Shown in pieces: positions 63,697-64,000 of a stretch of DNA of 64,000 bases; the stretch's first letter is position 1; every line of letters starts with the position of its first letter. The notes beneath the pieces were generated by a model. It worked only from the letters and a program-made list of their open reading frames with translations, did not search any database and was not told the origin of the DNA. The position numbers and the translations under genes were made by a program. Origin of the DNA: Rhodoferax ferrireducens (GTDB lineage: Bacteria; Pseudomonadota; Gammaproteobacteria; Burkholderiales; Burkholderiaceae_C); the NCBI GenBank assembly GCA_002083775.1, contig MTEI01000003.1:62001-126000 (forward strand), written 5' to 3'.

Positions 63697-64000
63697 ATGG
63701 CTGAACCCCTGATCAAGCAATACGGTGCTGACGTGCCGCAGGCCATTGCCGCCATGGTCCAGGCCGTTCACCCGGCGTTTGACAGCACCGGCTTTGGCCG
63801 CGAGGTGCTGGACGGGTATGAGGCGCTGGGGCTGATGGCGCGCGGCAAGAAGATCGCTCAAGTCTTGCGGCGCTTTTTGCCAGACGACTACACCCAAGCG
63901 CTGGCCATCCTGATGCAGTCCATCGACCAGCCGCATGGCCGCGACACCGGGCTGACGCTGGGCTCTTTTTTGTACCTGCCGCACACGGTGTTTGTGGCGG
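63697..64000 (+). CDS. AlkC-like DNA alkylation repair protein (5' part)
   Basis: The first 101 residues are visible before the window ends. MAEPLIKQYGADVPQAIAAMVQAVHPAFDSTGFGREVLDGYEALGLMARGKKIAQVLRRFLPDDYTQALAIL matches the start of HEAT-repeat AlkC/AlkD-type DNA glycosylases, which remove 3-methyladenine and related lesions. The catalytic part lies outside the window. AT-rich sequence (GTCTATATTG near 63631) upstream may be the promoter. Confidence 0.75.
   Translation, partial: MAEPLIKQYGADVPQAIAAMVQAVHPAFDSTGFGREVLDGYEALGLMARGKKIAQVLRRFLPDDYTQALAILMQSIDQPHGRDTGLTLGSFLYLPHTVFVA

Overview
The window is ordinary, gene-dense chromosome of a Gram-negative betaproteobacterium. The LptD/SurA outer-membrane genes, the Gap/ArsJ arsenic operon, the DUF1840 and DUF2189 proteins and a dense family of short TAGCCC...GGGCTGGCAGCTAT repeats point to Comamonadaceae (Rhodoferax/Polaromonas-like). 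That assignment is an inference from gene content and repeat style. I see no rRNA, tRNA, CRISPR array, phage or intact insertion sequence.

Layout. 1-9 kb: HDOD protein, rsmE, amgK divergent from lptD-surA-rsmA, then a secreted barnase with its barstar inhibitor. 9-17 kb: maeB, a proline iminopeptidase, a glutamine synthetase-family enzyme, a PIN/RHH toxin-antitoxin pair translationally coupled to pepP, and murU. 17-33 kb: DUF2189, then an SPFH-SHOCT / zinc-ribbon DUF4178 / DUF350 group, a complete arginine deiminase operon (arcDABC) lying between two direct repeat copies, a membrane-anchored spermidine synthase, CIA30, greB, a decayed zeta-toxin module, a FAD amine-oxidase-like protein and a GNAT. 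33-42 kb: polyphosphate genes (ppk1, sixA, ppx) and an arsenate detoxification operon (gap-arsJ-arsRC fusion-acr3) whose promoter carries two Pho boxes and an ArsR-type operator. 42-48 kb: a cation/proton antiporter relic, a flavocytochrome-c-like flavoprotein, a thioredoxin-like protein, a metallo-beta-lactamase-fold protein, a DUF318 permease, and an ECF sigma factor overlapping a cation-diffusion exporter. 48-64 kb: ornithine-lipid genes olsB/olsA, a PhoX-like lipoprotein, a two-haem lipoprotein, speD, an Old Yellow Enzyme, gapA, glgC, a TDT transporter, a GST, a class A PBP, a RIO kinase and the start of an AlkC-like gene.

Three themes tie genes together. (1) Phosphate/arsenate: ppk1, sixA, ppx, gap-arsJ-arsRC-acr3, olsB and a PhoX-like protein lie within 19 kb; near-perfect Pho boxes precede gap and olsB, and weaker ones precede ppk1 and phoX. 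(2) Polyamines and membrane: SPFH, DUF4178, DUF350, membrane SpeE and a FAD amine-oxidase-like protein form a scattered candidate system, with speD further away. (3) Repeats: about fourteen copies of one roughly 50-bp element are present, and four lie in frame inside murU, the FAD oxidoreductase (twice) and olsA, so the element seems to have become protein sequence.
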